Positions 27,260 through 36,027 are shown, counted from the first letter of the stretch. The stretch is DNA of 64,000 nt from Nisaea acidiphila (GCF_024662015.1 NZ_CP102480.1:744001-808000), one strand, 5' to 3'. A program made the numbers and translations. Notes: generated by a model from the letters alone, not told the origin.

Positions 27260-28784
27260 CATCTTCCGGTCGGACCAGGGCGGCACATCGGTTCTGAGGT
27301 CCATCAGCGCGCGCTACCTCGCGCGTTTTGTCCCTATCTCGCTCCTGGTCTTCACAGCGGTCATCGCGATCTACGGCACGCTGACCTACATGGAGTCCAA
27401 GACCGCCCTGGAAGCCAAGCTCGAAACCCTTATCGCCCGGCAATCCCTTCTTCTGGGTGAGGCCGTGGCCGAACGCCGAGACGGCCGGATCGGCCTGCTC
27501 GTCGCGCAGACGATCGCAGACCGGGACGTTGCGACCATCGCCGTCATCGATAATGTCGGCACGGTCCTCAACAGTTACGGCGAAATTCCCGGACATCAGG
27601 GCCCCTTGATCCGCCGGGTCGCGATCAACCATATGGGACAGAACAGCTACGACCGCGTCGGCACACTTGTCATCAGCATGAGCAAGGAACGCGCGATCGC
27701 GGATCTCACGAACTCGCTGGTCTATATCTCGCTCCTTGGTCTCGCCCTCCTCGCGGCCGCAGCCGTGACCGCCCATCTCGTGCTGCGCGCAATCGTCAGC
27801 GCACCGCTCGACAAGATGCTGAATTCCATTCACATCCAGCGCGACAGCGGCGCCCGGATCCCGATCAACTGGCAGAGCGAGGACCAGATCGGACAGGTCG
27901 TGGCGGCCTATAACGCGTTACAGCTTCGCCAGATGAAGACTGAAGCGGACCTCACCCGGCTCCATGACAAGGCCGAGAGGGCAAACCAGTCGAAATCCGA
28001 TTTCGTTTCACGGGTCATCGAGGAACTTCGGACCCCGTTGAATTCCATCGTCGGTTTTTCCGAAATCGTCAGCAGCCGGCGGTTCGGCCCCGATACCATT
28101 CAGCGGTATCTGAGCTATGCAGGAAATATCAACCAGTCCGCCCGCCACCTGCTCTACCTCATCGAGAACGTGCTAGAGCTGACCCGTCTCGAAGGTGGCG
28201 AAATCGAGCCGTCCTTCGCTCCGACGAACGTCGGTTCGATCATGCGCCGGGCGGAATCCGCCGCATTCGCCATGCCACGTGCAAGCGGCGTGCGGCTCCG
28301 AGTGCATCGTCCCGAGCCGAACCTGGCACTGAACGTCGATGGCGAGCTCATGTTGTCGCTGCTCAGCAAGGTGCTGGAAAATGCGCTCCGTCATACCCCG
28401 GTCGACGGAGCTGTCGAACTAGCCTTCGAGCTGAAGGCTAGCGGAACGGCATGCTTCACGGTCTCCGATACCGGCCCCGGCATCCCGGAGAACGAGATCG
28501 AGCGGCTGCTGATCCCCTTTGCCGCGCCACGTGAGTTCGAGGAACGGCGCTTCCACGGCTCCGGCCTCGGCCTGCCAATCGGCAAGATCCTGGCGGAAAT
28601 GCACGGCGGCAAGCTTGAGATCGTCAATCTCGCGGCAGGCGGTCTGGCGGTATCCGTCCTGCTGCCACCCTCTCGTGTGATCGAAACGGAACGCTCCGAG
28701 CGGTCACCGCGTAACGATGAAAACCCCCGCGCCGATCATGACACTGCCGGCGCCGCGGTTCAGCACCTGCACAGCGCGGGCTGA
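27252..28784 (+). CDS. Membrane histidine-kinase-like sensor lacking the phosphoacceptor histidine
   Basis: A 510-residue inner-membrane sensor. TM1 is about residues 24-46, a periplasmic sensor of about 110 residues follows, TM2 is about 157-180, then a HAMP-like linker. The dimerisation helix reads SRVIEELRTPLNSIVGFSEI where the family has S-H-E-L-R-T-P-L: Glu257 occupies the His position, confirmed codon by codon (ATC-GAG-GAA at 28017-28025). The ATPase domain is intact: N box LENALRHTP, G1 DTGPGIPENE, F box PFAAPREFEERR, G2 GSGLGLPI. It overlaps the YHS gene by 8 bp, and its last 81 bp overlap the convergent LysE gene. No response regulator is adjacent. Confidence 0.88.
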   Translation: MTDIFRSDQGGTSVLRSISARYLARFVPISLLVFTAVIAIYGTLTYMESKTALEAKLETLIARQSLLLGEAVAERRDGRIGLLVAQTIADRDVATIAVIDNVGTVLNSYGEIPGHQGPLIRRVAINHMGQNSYDRVGTLVISMSKERAIADLTNSLVYISLLGLALLAAAAVTAHLVLRAIVSAPLDKMLNSIHIQRDSGARIPINWQSEDQIGQVVAAYNALQLRQMKTEADLTRLHDKAERANQSKSDFVSRVIEELRTPLNSIVGFSEIVSSRRFGPDTIQRYLSYAGNINQSARHLLYLIENVLELTRLEGGEIEPSFAPTNVGSIMRRAESAAFAMPRASGVRLRVHRPEPNLALNVDGELMLSLLSKVLENALRHTPVDGAVELAFELKASGTACFTVSDTGPGIPENEIERLLIPFAAPREFEERRFHGSGLGLPIGKILAEMHGGKLEIVNLAAGGLAVSVLLPPSRVIETERSERSPRNDENPRADHDTAGAAVQHLHSAG

Positions 28785-29315
28785 GCGAAACACCTTGCGG
28801 GCCCGCGCGGCCATCAATCCGTAAAAATTGTTCACCAGCACGATCGCGGCGACGACGATACCCGAGAGGATCGCGATATCGCTCGCCACAAGACTGTCCA
28901 GATCGACGAAAGTCGGCAGCAGCGCGCCATAGAACAGGATCACTTTAGGGTTGCCGAGCGTAATCAGGATACCGGCCATAACTTCCTTCAATGGCCCCTT
29001 GGAAGTGACCGGCCGCGCTTCGAGCGGAACCGGCTTTGTCAGCCAGAGTTTCACACCGAGCCAGAGCAGGTAAGCGGCGCCGACTATTTTCACGACGAAG
29101 AAAACCTCTCCCAACAGTTCGGCGACGATCTGCAGTCCGAAAATCGCCAGCATCAGGAAGATCAGATCCCCGATGCAAACGCCGATATTGTACTGGAACC
29201 CCGTCCAGAAACCGCTCGCGAGCGATTTTGCGATGGTTGTCAGCATCGACGGGCCGGGCGTCAGGGTCAGGATGACCATGCCAAGCGCGAACGCCAGCGC
29301 GGTTTCCAGTGTCAT
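28704..29315 (-). CDS. LysE/RhtB-family amino-acid exporter
   Basis: A 203-residue inner-membrane protein with about six hydrophobic segments. The N terminus (LETALAFALGMVILTLTPGPSMLTTIAKSLASG) has the LTPGP signature of LysE/RhtB exporters, and KLWLTKP and LGNPKVILFYGALLP are also typical. Export of an amino acid or homoserine-like compound is expected. The ATG at 29315 is chosen over an upstream TTG. Its 3' end overlaps the convergent histidine-kinase gene by 81 bp. Confidence 0.88.
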   Translation of the reverse strand: MTLETALAFALGMVILTLTPGPSMLTTIAKSLASGFWTGFQYNIGVCIGDLIFLMLAIFGLQIVAELLGEVFFVVKIVGAAYLLWLGVKLWLTKPVPLEARPVTSKGPLKEVMAGILITLGNPKVILFYGALLPTFVDLDSLVASDIAILSGIVVAAIVLVNNFYGLMAARARKVFRSARAVQVLNRGAGSVMIGAGVFIVTR

Positions 29316-29433
29316 GGGATCAACTCCGTAAGGCGAAGGGAGAAGCGAGAAATTCGCCAATTGCGCGGCTCACCGGCGCTGGCCGATACTCCGCGCAAAG
29401 ACATAACAGGCGCTTCAGGGGAGGAAAAAGCAA

Positions 29434-30366
29434 GTGTCAAACTACAGGATTATCACCGACGGCCTGATGTTTCCGGAAGGTCCCATCGCGATGCCGGACG
29501 GGACCGTTATTCTGGTCGAAATCGGACGCCAAACGCTGACACGGGTCTTTCCCGACGGCCGCAAGGAAATCGTCGCAGAGCCCGGCGGCGGTCCCAACGG
29601 CGCGGCGATCGGCCCGGACGGCAAGTGTTATGTCTGCAACAACGGCGGTTTCAAATTCGTCCGCGGCTCGGAGCCCGGAAATATGCGGTCAATCGGCCAG
29701 GCGGACGATTATAGCGGCGGCCGGATCGAGCGGATCGATCTCGATACCGGAAAGGTCGAGGTCCTTTACGATAGCTGCGACGGCCACGCATTGAAGGGAC
29801 CGAATGACATCGTCTTCGACCGGGAGGGCGGCTTCTGGTTCACCGATCTCGGCAAGGTGCGCGGACGGGAGATGGACCGGGGCGCGGTCTATTACGCCAA
29901 AACCGATGGCAGTCTCATCAAGGAGGCAATACAGCCGATACTGACGCCGAACGGTATCGGGCTCAGCCCCGACGAGAAGACACTCTACGTCGCCGAGACC
30001 GAAAGCGGTCAGCTCTGGGCCTATCCGATCACCGGAGAGGGAGAAGTATCCAAACTTGGCTTCCCGCCATCGATCAACGGCGGACGCGTGGTCGAAGCGA
30101 AAGGCGGGTGGCGACGTTTCGACTCCCTTGCTGTCGAGGCGAACGGAAATATCTGCGTCGCGACGTTAATGAGCGGGGGTATTACGGTCGCACATCCGGA
30201 CGGGGGCCTCGTTGAGTTCGTCGAAACCGGCGATCCGTACACGACCAACATCTGCTTCGGGGGACCGGAGCTTAAAACCGCCTACATCACCCTCTCCTGG
30301 GCCGGGCAGTTGGTCGAGATGGACTGGCCACGGCCGGGACTTCCGCTCAACTTCCTCAACAGCTGA
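29434..30366 (+). CDS. SMP-30/gluconolactonase-family protein
   Basis: A 310-residue six-bladed beta-propeller lactonase. The metal ligand Glu lies in MFPEGPI near residue 14; LKGPNDIVFDREGGFWFTD holds the Asn and Asp region, TPNGIGLSPDEKTLYVAET the next blade and DSLAVEANGNICVATL the catalytic Asp. It would hydrolyse a sugar lactone such as gluconolactone or a related 1,4-lactone. The start is GTG at 29434, supported by a strong Shine-Dalgarno sequence AGGGGAGGA at 29417-29425. No signal peptide is seen. Substrate not determined. Confidence 0.86.
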   Translation: MSNYRIITDGLMFPEGPIAMPDGTVILVEIGRQTLTRVFPDGRKEIVAEPGGGPNGAAIGPDGKCYVCNNGGFKFVRGSEPGNMRSIGQADDYSGGRIERIDLDTGKVEVLYDSCDGHALKGPNDIVFDREGGFWFTDLGKVRGREMDRGAVYYAKTDGSLIKEAIQPILTPNGIGLSPDEKTLYVAETESGQLWAYPITGEGEVSKLGFPPSINGGRVVEAKGGWRRFDSLAVEANGNICVATLMSGGITVAHPDGGLVEFVETGDPYTTNICFGGPELKTAYITLSWAGQLVEMDWPRPGLPLNFLNS

Positions 30367-30543
30367 GCGAGAAAGCGGAGCTGCTTTCCGGCTCGGGTTG
30401 ACCGGCCCGGCCGGGAAGCGTAAAGACAGCTTCATGGATATTCTGCTTCAGGCTCTATCGGCACGACTCTTCGCCTGACGCGGCCGCTCGACGCGGCCCG
30501 CGCCCATCGAAATTCGTGCCTTTCTCCTGTCTGAGCTTGTTCC

Positions 30544-31938
30544 ATGTCCTTCTCCAAAGCCTCCCCTGTCCGTTCGCCGTGGCGCAATGAGCTGTCCGCG
30601 ACGCTGAAGCTCGCCTGGCCTCTGGTGCTGACGCAGATCGCAACAATTGCGCTCAACACAGTCGACGTAATCATGATCGGCTGGCTCGGGCCGGACGAGT
30701 TGGCGGCCGCCACGCTCGCCACCTCCCTCGTATTCCCGATGACCTTTTTCGGCATCGGCCTGCTCGCCGCCACCGCGGCGATGTTCAGCCAGGAGATCGG
30801 AGCGATCCGCCTGCGCGGCGTGCGCCGCACGCTGCGCCAGGGTTTCTGGGTCGCGATCAGCCTCTGCCTACCCTGCATGGCACTGCTGTGGAACGCCGAA
30901 GACCTGATGCGGGCGATGGGCCAGGATCCATGGCTTGCGGCAAAAGGGGCGGAATACACGCGGGTCGCACTCTGGGGCCTGATCCCGCTGATGTGCTTCA
31001 CCGTGCTCCGGAATTTCGTCACCGCGCATTCCCGGCCGCGATCGGCGATGGTGATCCTGATCCTCTCCATCGGGGTGAACGCGCTCGCCGACTATGCGCT
31101 GATCTTCGGCAATTTCGGCGCGCCGGCGCTCGGACTGGTCGGCGCTGCCGCCGCGACCGTGATCGTGCAGTGCTTCATGCTGTTCGGACAGACTCTGTTC
31201 GTCGTCACCGACCGGCAGTTCCGGCGCTACAATCTTTTCGGCCGTTTCTGGCGCCCGGACTGGCTCCGTTATATCGAGATCATGAAGATCGGCGTGCCGA
31301 TCGGGCTGACCGTTCTGGCCGAAGCCGGACTGTTCGCCGCCAGTTCCTTCATGGTCGGCCTGTTCGGGCCGGACCAGCTCGCCGCGCATGCGGTCGCATT
31401 GCAATGCTCGGCCTTCGTTTTCATGATCCCGCTCGGCATCAGCCAGGCGGCGACGATCCGCGTCGGCCTGGCCGCAGGCCGCCAGCGGATGGCGGATGCT
31501 CTGCTCGCGGGCCGGACCTCCACGACCCTCGGCGTCGGCGTGGCCGCCTTCACCGCGGTGATTTTCTGGCTCGCGGCGGAAACCCTCGTCGGATTCTTCC
31601 TGCGCGTCGGCGATCCGGAAAACACGGCGGCCATCGGCTTCGCCGTCACTTTCCTCAAGGTCGCGGCCGTGTTCCAGCTCGTCGATGCGGGACAGGCGGT
31701 CGGCGCCGGGAGCCTGCGCGGGATCAAAGACACCACAGTCCCCGCGGCTCTCGCCTTCTTTGGCTACTGGATCTTCGGCTTTTCGGCGGGCGCCTACCTT
31801 GCCTTCGTCTACGGGCTCGAAGGCGCCGGTGTCTGGATGGGCCTGGCGGTCGGACTAACCGTCGCCTGTATCGCCCTGATCCTGCGCTTCGAAATCCTGA
31901 TGCGGAAGGCACTGAGGCCGCTGACGCCCGCCTCCTGA
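30544..31938 (+). CDS. MATE-family multidrug/Na+ efflux transporter
   Basis: A 464-residue inner-membrane antiporter with about 12 hydrophobic segments in two six-helix halves. The N terminus WRNELSATLKLAWPLVLTQIATIALNTVDVIMIGWLG is the MATE opening, and EAGLFAASSFMVGLFGPDQLAAHAVALQC starts the second half at about residue 258. Relatives (NorM) expel cationic drugs in exchange for Na+ or H+. It is preceded by 177 bp of non-coding DNA and followed on the opposite strand by the phosphodiesterase-like gene, with a 5 bp gap between stop codons. Confidence 0.92.
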   Translation: MSFSKASPVRSPWRNELSATLKLAWPLVLTQIATIALNTVDVIMIGWLGPDELAAATLATSLVFPMTFFGIGLLAATAAMFSQEIGAIRLRGVRRTLRQGFWVAISLCLPCMALLWNAEDLMRAMGQDPWLAAKGAEYTRVALWGLIPLMCFTVLRNFVTAHSRPRSAMVILILSIGVNALADYALIFGNFGAPALGLVGAAAATVIVQCFMLFGQTLFVVTDRQFRRYNLFGRFWRPDWLRYIEIMKIGVPIGLTVLAEAGLFAASSFMVGLFGPDQLAAHAVALQCSAFVFMIPLGISQAATIRVGLAAGRQRMADALLAGRTSTTLGVGVAAFTAVIFWLAAETLVGFFLRVGDPENTAAIGFAVTFLKVAAVFQLVDAGQAVGAGSLRGIKDTTVPAALAFFGYWIFGFSAGAYLAFVYGLEGAGVWMGLAVGLTVACIALILRFEILMRKALRPLTPAS

Positions 31939-31943
31939 CAGGT

Positions 31944-33437
31944 TCAGGCGGTGCGCCGGCCGCCGCGAAGATAATGGTTCGGCGCCCCTTCGACCTGCGC
32001 AACGCGGAGCTCCTGCGCGAAGTCGCCGCGCTCCGCACGGAGCAGCATCTCCTGCCAGAAGGGCGGTTTGCTCTCGATCCGGAAAGCCTCGCCAAGCACC
32101 CGCCCGGTCATGCTCGCGGGCGCCTCGACATCCAGCGCCGCCAGCATGGTCGGCACGATATCGACCAGCCCGGTCGGCGTTTCGACCACATGGCCTTGGC
32201 GGAACAGGTCTCCGCCTGCCGTCAGCAGGTTGTTGAGCTCGTGCTGGTGCAACCCGCCATGCATCCCGCCGCCGACCGAGATGTCGCCGTTATCCGCATA
32301 GCAGAGCCCCGGATAGCCGTGCGCATTCGCGCCGTCCGACGTCCGCAGGACCATGTAGAGATCCGGCGCCCGCGCGCCGGAGACATTGATCGCGCTCATC
32401 AGAAGCGCGCCTTTCAGCTCCTCGCGACTGAAAACCAGCCCGCACCAATCCTGCTGCGTCAGCCAGTCGAAGACTTGCTCGGTCATCTCCGGATTGCGGT
32501 CGCGGATGCTGATCCCGCCCGCATAGCTACGCTTGACCACGACATCGACATCGCCGCCGATCGCATTGCCGACCCGGAAGCCGGCTTTCGTCAACTCGTC
32601 CGCGACATCGATCTGGCCGGTAACCGTAATCTGCCCGTGATCTGACGCGGCGACGATCTGCCAGCCTTCGTCCCTGCCCTCTTTCTCCCACCAGTCGAGA
32701 ATGCGGCGGAAGGCATCATCGACCGCCTTGATTGCCGCGAGGCTCTCGGGCGAGCCGATCTCGCGGTAATGGAAGCTTAGGTCCGGTTCGTTGAACCAAA
32801 TCACCTGAATATCCGCATCGTGCTTCGGAATGAATTCGTCGAGCAGGACGGAGGCCGCGTAATCCATCACCGCGACATTCGGAAACTGCTGTTCGGGCAC
32901 CGGGCCGAAGCGTTCGATCACCTTGTCGAACTCCGCGGCCGGACTGGAAATGTCGGCGCCCCAGATCGAGAAGACCGGCTGGCCCTGCGCTGCCGCATTG
33001 AGGTTCAGCAGCCGGGCATTACCGATCTTGCCGGTGGTGACCACGGCATATCTCCGCCCCGCCTCATGCAGGATCTCGCCGATATTGCGGGAACCTTGAA
33101 GGCGACCGTAATGCTCTGCCGCCGCCGCCATCTTCGCGTCGTCCGAGGTATCCATCGGTCCGTCGAAGCCGAGCGCCGGATCGTAAAAACTGTTGCCCAT
33201 GATGCCATGGCCCGGACGCTGGTTGTCGCCCGCCGGATGCAGCGCGGCCTGACCGGGGAAGGATCCGGTCACGAAGCTCGAGACCTGCACCCGCGTCTCC
33301 ACGGGAAAGACCGAAGCGCTGTTTGGGAAATCCGTCCAGGATTGCCGAAAACCGTGGATCGCCGGCGCCGTGTCGGCCCGGACCATGTCACGGCGCAACC
33401 CGTCGAAAAGCACAAAGAGAAAACGCGGCCGCGACAT
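31944..33437 (-). CDS. Alkaline-phosphatase-superfamily protein (type I phosphodiesterase/NPP-like)
   Basis: A 497-residue metal-dependent hydrolase. The opening FLFVLFDGLRRDMV supplies the first metal Asp; SVFPVETRVQVSSFVTG gives the nucleophile Thr; NEPDLSFHYREIG gives Asp and His; ASDHGQI the next Asp-His; and GGGMHGGLHQHE the last His. This is the order in nucleotide pyrophosphatase/phosphodiesterases and phosphonoacetate hydrolases. No signal peptide is obvious, so it may act in the cytoplasm. Start ATG 33437 (MSRPRFLF). It converges on the MATE gene; substrate unknown. Confidence 0.84.
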   Translation of the reverse strand: MSRPRFLFVLFDGLRRDMVRADTAPAIHGFRQSWTDFPNSASVFPVETRVQVSSFVTGSFPGQAALHPAGDNQRPGHGIMGNSFYDPALGFDGPMDTSDDAKMAAAAEHYGRLQGSRNIGEILHEAGRRYAVVTTGKIGNARLLNLNAAAQGQPVFSIWGADISSPAAEFDKVIERFGPVPEQQFPNVAVMDYAASVLLDEFIPKHDADIQVIWFNEPDLSFHYREIGSPESLAAIKAVDDAFRRILDWWEKEGRDEGWQIVAASDHGQITVTGQIDVADELTKAGFRVGNAIGGDVDVVVKRSYAGGISIRDRNPEMTEQVFDWLTQQDWCGLVFSREELKGALLMSAINVSGARAPDLYMVLRTSDGANAHGYPGLCYADNGDISVGGGMHGGLHQHELNNLLTAGGDLFRQGHVVETPTGLVDIVPTMLAALDVEAPASMTGRVLGEAFRIESKPPFWQEMLLRAERGDFAQELRVAQVEGAPNHYLRGGRRTA

Positions 33438-33562
33438 CACATACCCTCATCCACAATCGGCATTTAGCGCCGCATTCTCTTCCCTCCTTCCCCCTCCGGC
33501 AAGACGCCACCGCATGAAAGCTGTGTGACGAAAAGCGGCGATTGCGTTGCGTAAATATAACA

Positions 33563-33614
33563 GTTCGATAAATCTAGAACATTCGTTGACAGCTTCCTCC
33601 GGACGCCCTAGATT
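33563..33614 (+). promoter_or_regulatory. sigma70-type promoter of the arsR-permease operon, likely leaderless
   Basis: TTGACA at 33586-33591 and TAGATT at 33609-33614 are separated by 17 bp, an excellent sigma70 pair. The expected start of transcription is about 33621, which is the A of the regulator's ATG; no Shine-Dalgarno sequence precedes that ATG. GTTC-N10-GAAC at 33563-33580, just upstream of the -35, may be part of an ArsR-type operator. Confidence 0.65.
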
Positions 33615-33620
33615 GCGATC

Positions 33621-33941
33621 ATGGATATCGAAACCGCATCGAAATGCCTGTCCGAACTCGGCAACCCGCATCGGCTGGAGGCCTTCCGCCTCCTGATCAA
33701 AGCGGGCCCGGAGGGAGTGTCCGTCGGCGACATTCAGAGACATCTGAACATCCCGAAATCGACCCTCTCGCACCACATCTCGCATCTCGTCTGGGCCGGG
33801 CTTGCCCGCCAGGAGCGGGAAGGCCGGGTGCTGCGCTGCACGGCGAATTTCGAGCTGGCCGACCAGCTTGTCGCCTATCTCTGCGCGGAATGCTGCAGCG
33901 GCCTCGATGTCGTGCCGATGGAAGAGCAGGAAGAAGCCTGA
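33621..33941 (+). CDS. ArsR-family winged-helix regulator
   Basis: A 106-residue repressor. The winged helix-turn-helix runs from about residue 9 to 80: LSELGNPHRLEAFRLLIKAGPEGVSVGDIQRHLNIPKSTLSHHISHLVWAGLARQEREGRVLRC. A cysteine cluster near the C terminus (LCAECCSG) and Cys72 could bind a soft metal or arsenite, as in ArsR/SmtB relatives, but the classical ELCVCDL alpha3 motif is absent. It lies 52 bp upstream of a DUF318 permease on the same strand, suggesting that it represses that permease until the ligand appears. The mRNA seems to lack a 5' leader. Confidence 0.87.
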   Translation: MDIETASKCLSELGNPHRLEAFRLLIKAGPEGVSVGDIQRHLNIPKSTLSHHISHLVWAGLARQEREGRVLRCTANFELADQLVAYLCAECCSGLDVVPMEEQEEA

Positions 33942-33993
33942 ACTTTTTATTTGCGTCGATAGTTCGACATTTCTGGAAACACGGGACAAGATC

Positions 33994-35040
33994 ATGACCA
34001 CCGCAGAACTGACACGTTCCCTTTCGCTTCGAATTGGCCGCATCGACCGGGTCTGGATCGCCATCGCCCTGGTCTTCGCCGCCCTCGCCCTCCTCGCCCC
34101 GGCCCAAGTGCCCGAGAGCGCCCGCTTTGCGGTCGACGCCCTGATCCATATCGCGCCTTATCTCGCGGTCTCGGTTGCCGTCGCCGCCTTCGCCCGAGCA
34201 AGCGGACTCGATCACCAGATCGGCCGCGCCTTTTCCGGCAATGCGGCCCAGGCGATCCTGCTTGCAGCCGCCTTCGGCGCGCTCTCGCCCTTCTGCTCCT
34301 GCGGCGTCGTGCCGATCATCGCCGGACTGCTCGGCGCCGGCGTGCCGCTCGCCCCGGTGATGGCCTTCTGGCTCGCCTCGCCGCTGATGGACCCGGAAAT
34401 GTTCATCCTGATGCTGCCGGTAATGGGACTCGAGTTCACGGTGGCGAAGATGGTCGCCGCCTTCAGTATCGGCGCTGTCTCAGGCTTCGCGACGCACATG
34501 CTCGTCAAGGGCGGCGCGTTCTCGGACGCCCTGCGCCCGCAACTGACCAAAAGCTGCGGCTGCAGCGGAACCAGCGCGCTGAAGAACGAGAAGATCGTCT
34601 GGGCCTTCTGGAAGGACCGGGAACGGCGCGCGGCATTTGGCGGCGAGGCCAGGACGACCGGCCTTTTCCTGCTGAAATGGCTGGCCCTCGCCTTCGTCAT
34701 CGAAAGCCTGATGGTGAGCTATGTCCCGGCGGACAAGATCGCGACCTATCTCGGCGGCGGCGAATGGTGGACCGTTCCGGCGGCCATTCTGGTCGGTGTG
34801 CCGAGCTATCTCAACGGCTATGCAGCGATCCCGCTCGTCGGCGGTCTTATGGACCTCGGCATGGCACCTGCCGCGGGACTTGCCTTCATGATCGCCGGCG
34901 GGATCACCAGCATCCCGGCCTCGATGGCGGTCTTCGCCCTGGTGCGAGGCGGTGTCTTTACCTGGTATCTCGCCCTCGGGCTGCTGGGCTCGCTCGCCGC
35001 CGCCTACGGATTTACGCTCTATCTTGCGATTTCGGCATGA
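33994..35040 (+). CDS. DUF318/YraQ-family permease (ArsP-like)
   Basis: A 348-residue membrane protein with about eight hydrophobic segments. The first half has FGALSPFCSCGVVPIIAGLLGAGVPLAPVMAFWLASPLMDPEM, the conserved CSC-G-P motif of this family. A central hydrophilic loop carries a second cysteine group (KSCGCSGTSA), and the second half repeats the topology (VGVPSYLNGYAAIPLVGGLM). Members include ArsP, an exporter of trivalent organoarsenicals, and proposed copper/zinc exporters. Coupling to an ArsR-type regulator supports efflux of a thiophilic compound. The ATG at 33994 is chosen from the family start. Confidence 0.83.
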   Translation: MTTAELTRSLSLRIGRIDRVWIAIALVFAALALLAPAQVPESARFAVDALIHIAPYLAVSVAVAAFARASGLDHQIGRAFSGNAAQAILLAAAFGALSPFCSCGVVPIIAGLLGAGVPLAPVMAFWLASPLMDPEMFILMLPVMGLEFTVAKMVAAFSIGAVSGFATHMLVKGGAFSDALRPQLTKSCGCSGTSALKNEKIVWAFWKDRERRAAFGGEARTTGLFLLKWLALAFVIESLMVSYVPADKIATYLGGGEWWTVPAAILVGVPSYLNGYAAIPLVGGLMDLGMAPAAGLAFMIAGGITSIPASMAVFALVRGGVFTWYLALGLLGSLAAAYGFTLYLAISA

Positions 35041-35159
35041 TATCCTTGCATCCGGCCGGATATTGCTTCAGCAAGCGTCGTGCTTACCTAAGCTGACACC
35101 GCCGGGACTTCTGGAAGGCCCGGCAGCCACGGACGCCGCGAGACGGCGGGGAGGACTGA

Positions 35160-35978
35160 ATGGTGGATGTCAACCCGAGACCGAAAGCGGTCCTCGACCC
35201 GGTCTGGAGCGACATGCTCAAGGACGCCGCGGACTGGGCGGAACAGGAATCCGCGCTCGCCAGCTGGATGCATGCGAGCGTGCTCGACCAGCAGACCTTC
35301 GAAGACGCCCTCTCCTACCTGATCTCGCAAAAGATCGGCGGAACGGAGATGAGCGATCTCTCTGTCTATCAGGTGGTGCACAACGCCGTGCTGTCCGACC
35401 GGACGATCGGCGAGGCAGCCAGGGCCGATCTCTCGGCCACCTACGAGCGCGACCCCGCCTGCACCAGCTATCTGGAGCCGTTCCTCTACTTCAAGGGCTT
35501 CCACGCCCTGCAGGCCTACCGTATTTCGCACTGGCTCTGGGGCCACGGACGGGAATATCTCGCCAAATATTTCCAGAGCCGCATTGCCAGCGTCTTCGGC
35601 GTGGACATCCATCCGGCCGCCACGGTCGGCAAGGGCATCATGGTCGATCACGGCACCGGACTTGTCATCGGCGAGACCGCCGTGGTCGAGGATGGGGTCT
35701 CGCTGCTGCACGCCGTCACCCTCGGCGGCACCGGCAAGGAGACCGGCGACCGGCATCCGAAGGTCCGCCGCGGCACGATGATCGGCGCGGGCGCGAAAAT
35801 CCTCGGCAATATCGAGGTCGGCGAATGCTCAAGGGTCGGCGCGGGTTCCGTCGTGCTGAAAGACGTCGAACCGCACACCACCGTCGCCGGCGTTCCGGCG
35901 AAGAAGGTCGGAACCGCCGGCTGCGATCAGCCCGCGCTCTCCATGAACCAGCAGTTCCTGGCCGAAGAATACGACTGA
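35160..35978 (+). CDS. cysE: Serine O-acetyltransferase
   Basis: A 272-residue enzyme that acetylates L-serine with acetyl-CoA as the first step of cysteine synthesis. The N-terminal helical part (DPVWSDMLKDAADWAEQE) and the left-handed beta-helix of hexapeptide repeats are visible: DIHPAATVGKGIMVDHGTGLVIGETAVV with the catalytic His, LLHAVTLGGTGKETGDRHPKV and IGAGAKILGNIEVGE. The C terminus ends in a free tail for cysteine synthase binding. The ATG at 35160 follows a good Shine-Dalgarno sequence (GGGGAGG). An 11-bp hairpin with a GAAA loop follows the stop codon. Confidence 0.95.
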   Translation: MVDVNPRPKAVLDPVWSDMLKDAADWAEQESALASWMHASVLDQQTFEDALSYLISQKIGGTEMSDLSVYQVVHNAVLSDRTIGEAARADLSATYERDPACTSYLEPFLYFKGFHALQAYRISHWLWGHGREYLAKYFQSRIASVFGVDIHPAATVGKGIMVDHGTGLVIGETAVVEDGVSLLHAVTLGGTGKETGDRHPKVRRGTMIGAGAKILGNIEVGECSRVGAGSVVLKDVEPHTTVAGVPAKKVGTAGCDQPALSMNQQFLAEEYD

Positions 35979-35993
35979 CACTTCACTTCGAAG

Positions 35994-36027
35994 GACCTGA
36001 GCGCGAAAGCGCTCAGGTCGCTGTTTT
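35994..36027 (+). terminator. Hairpin terminator after cysE
   Basis: GACCTGAGCGC (35994-36004) and GCGCTCAGGTC (36009-36019) pair perfectly around a GAAA tetraloop, followed by GCTGTTTT. The right arm contains the stop codon of the convergent IclR gene, so the element lies partly in coding sequence. The short T-run supports intrinsic termination of cysE transcripts; no T-run exists for the opposite direction. Confidence 0.6.
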
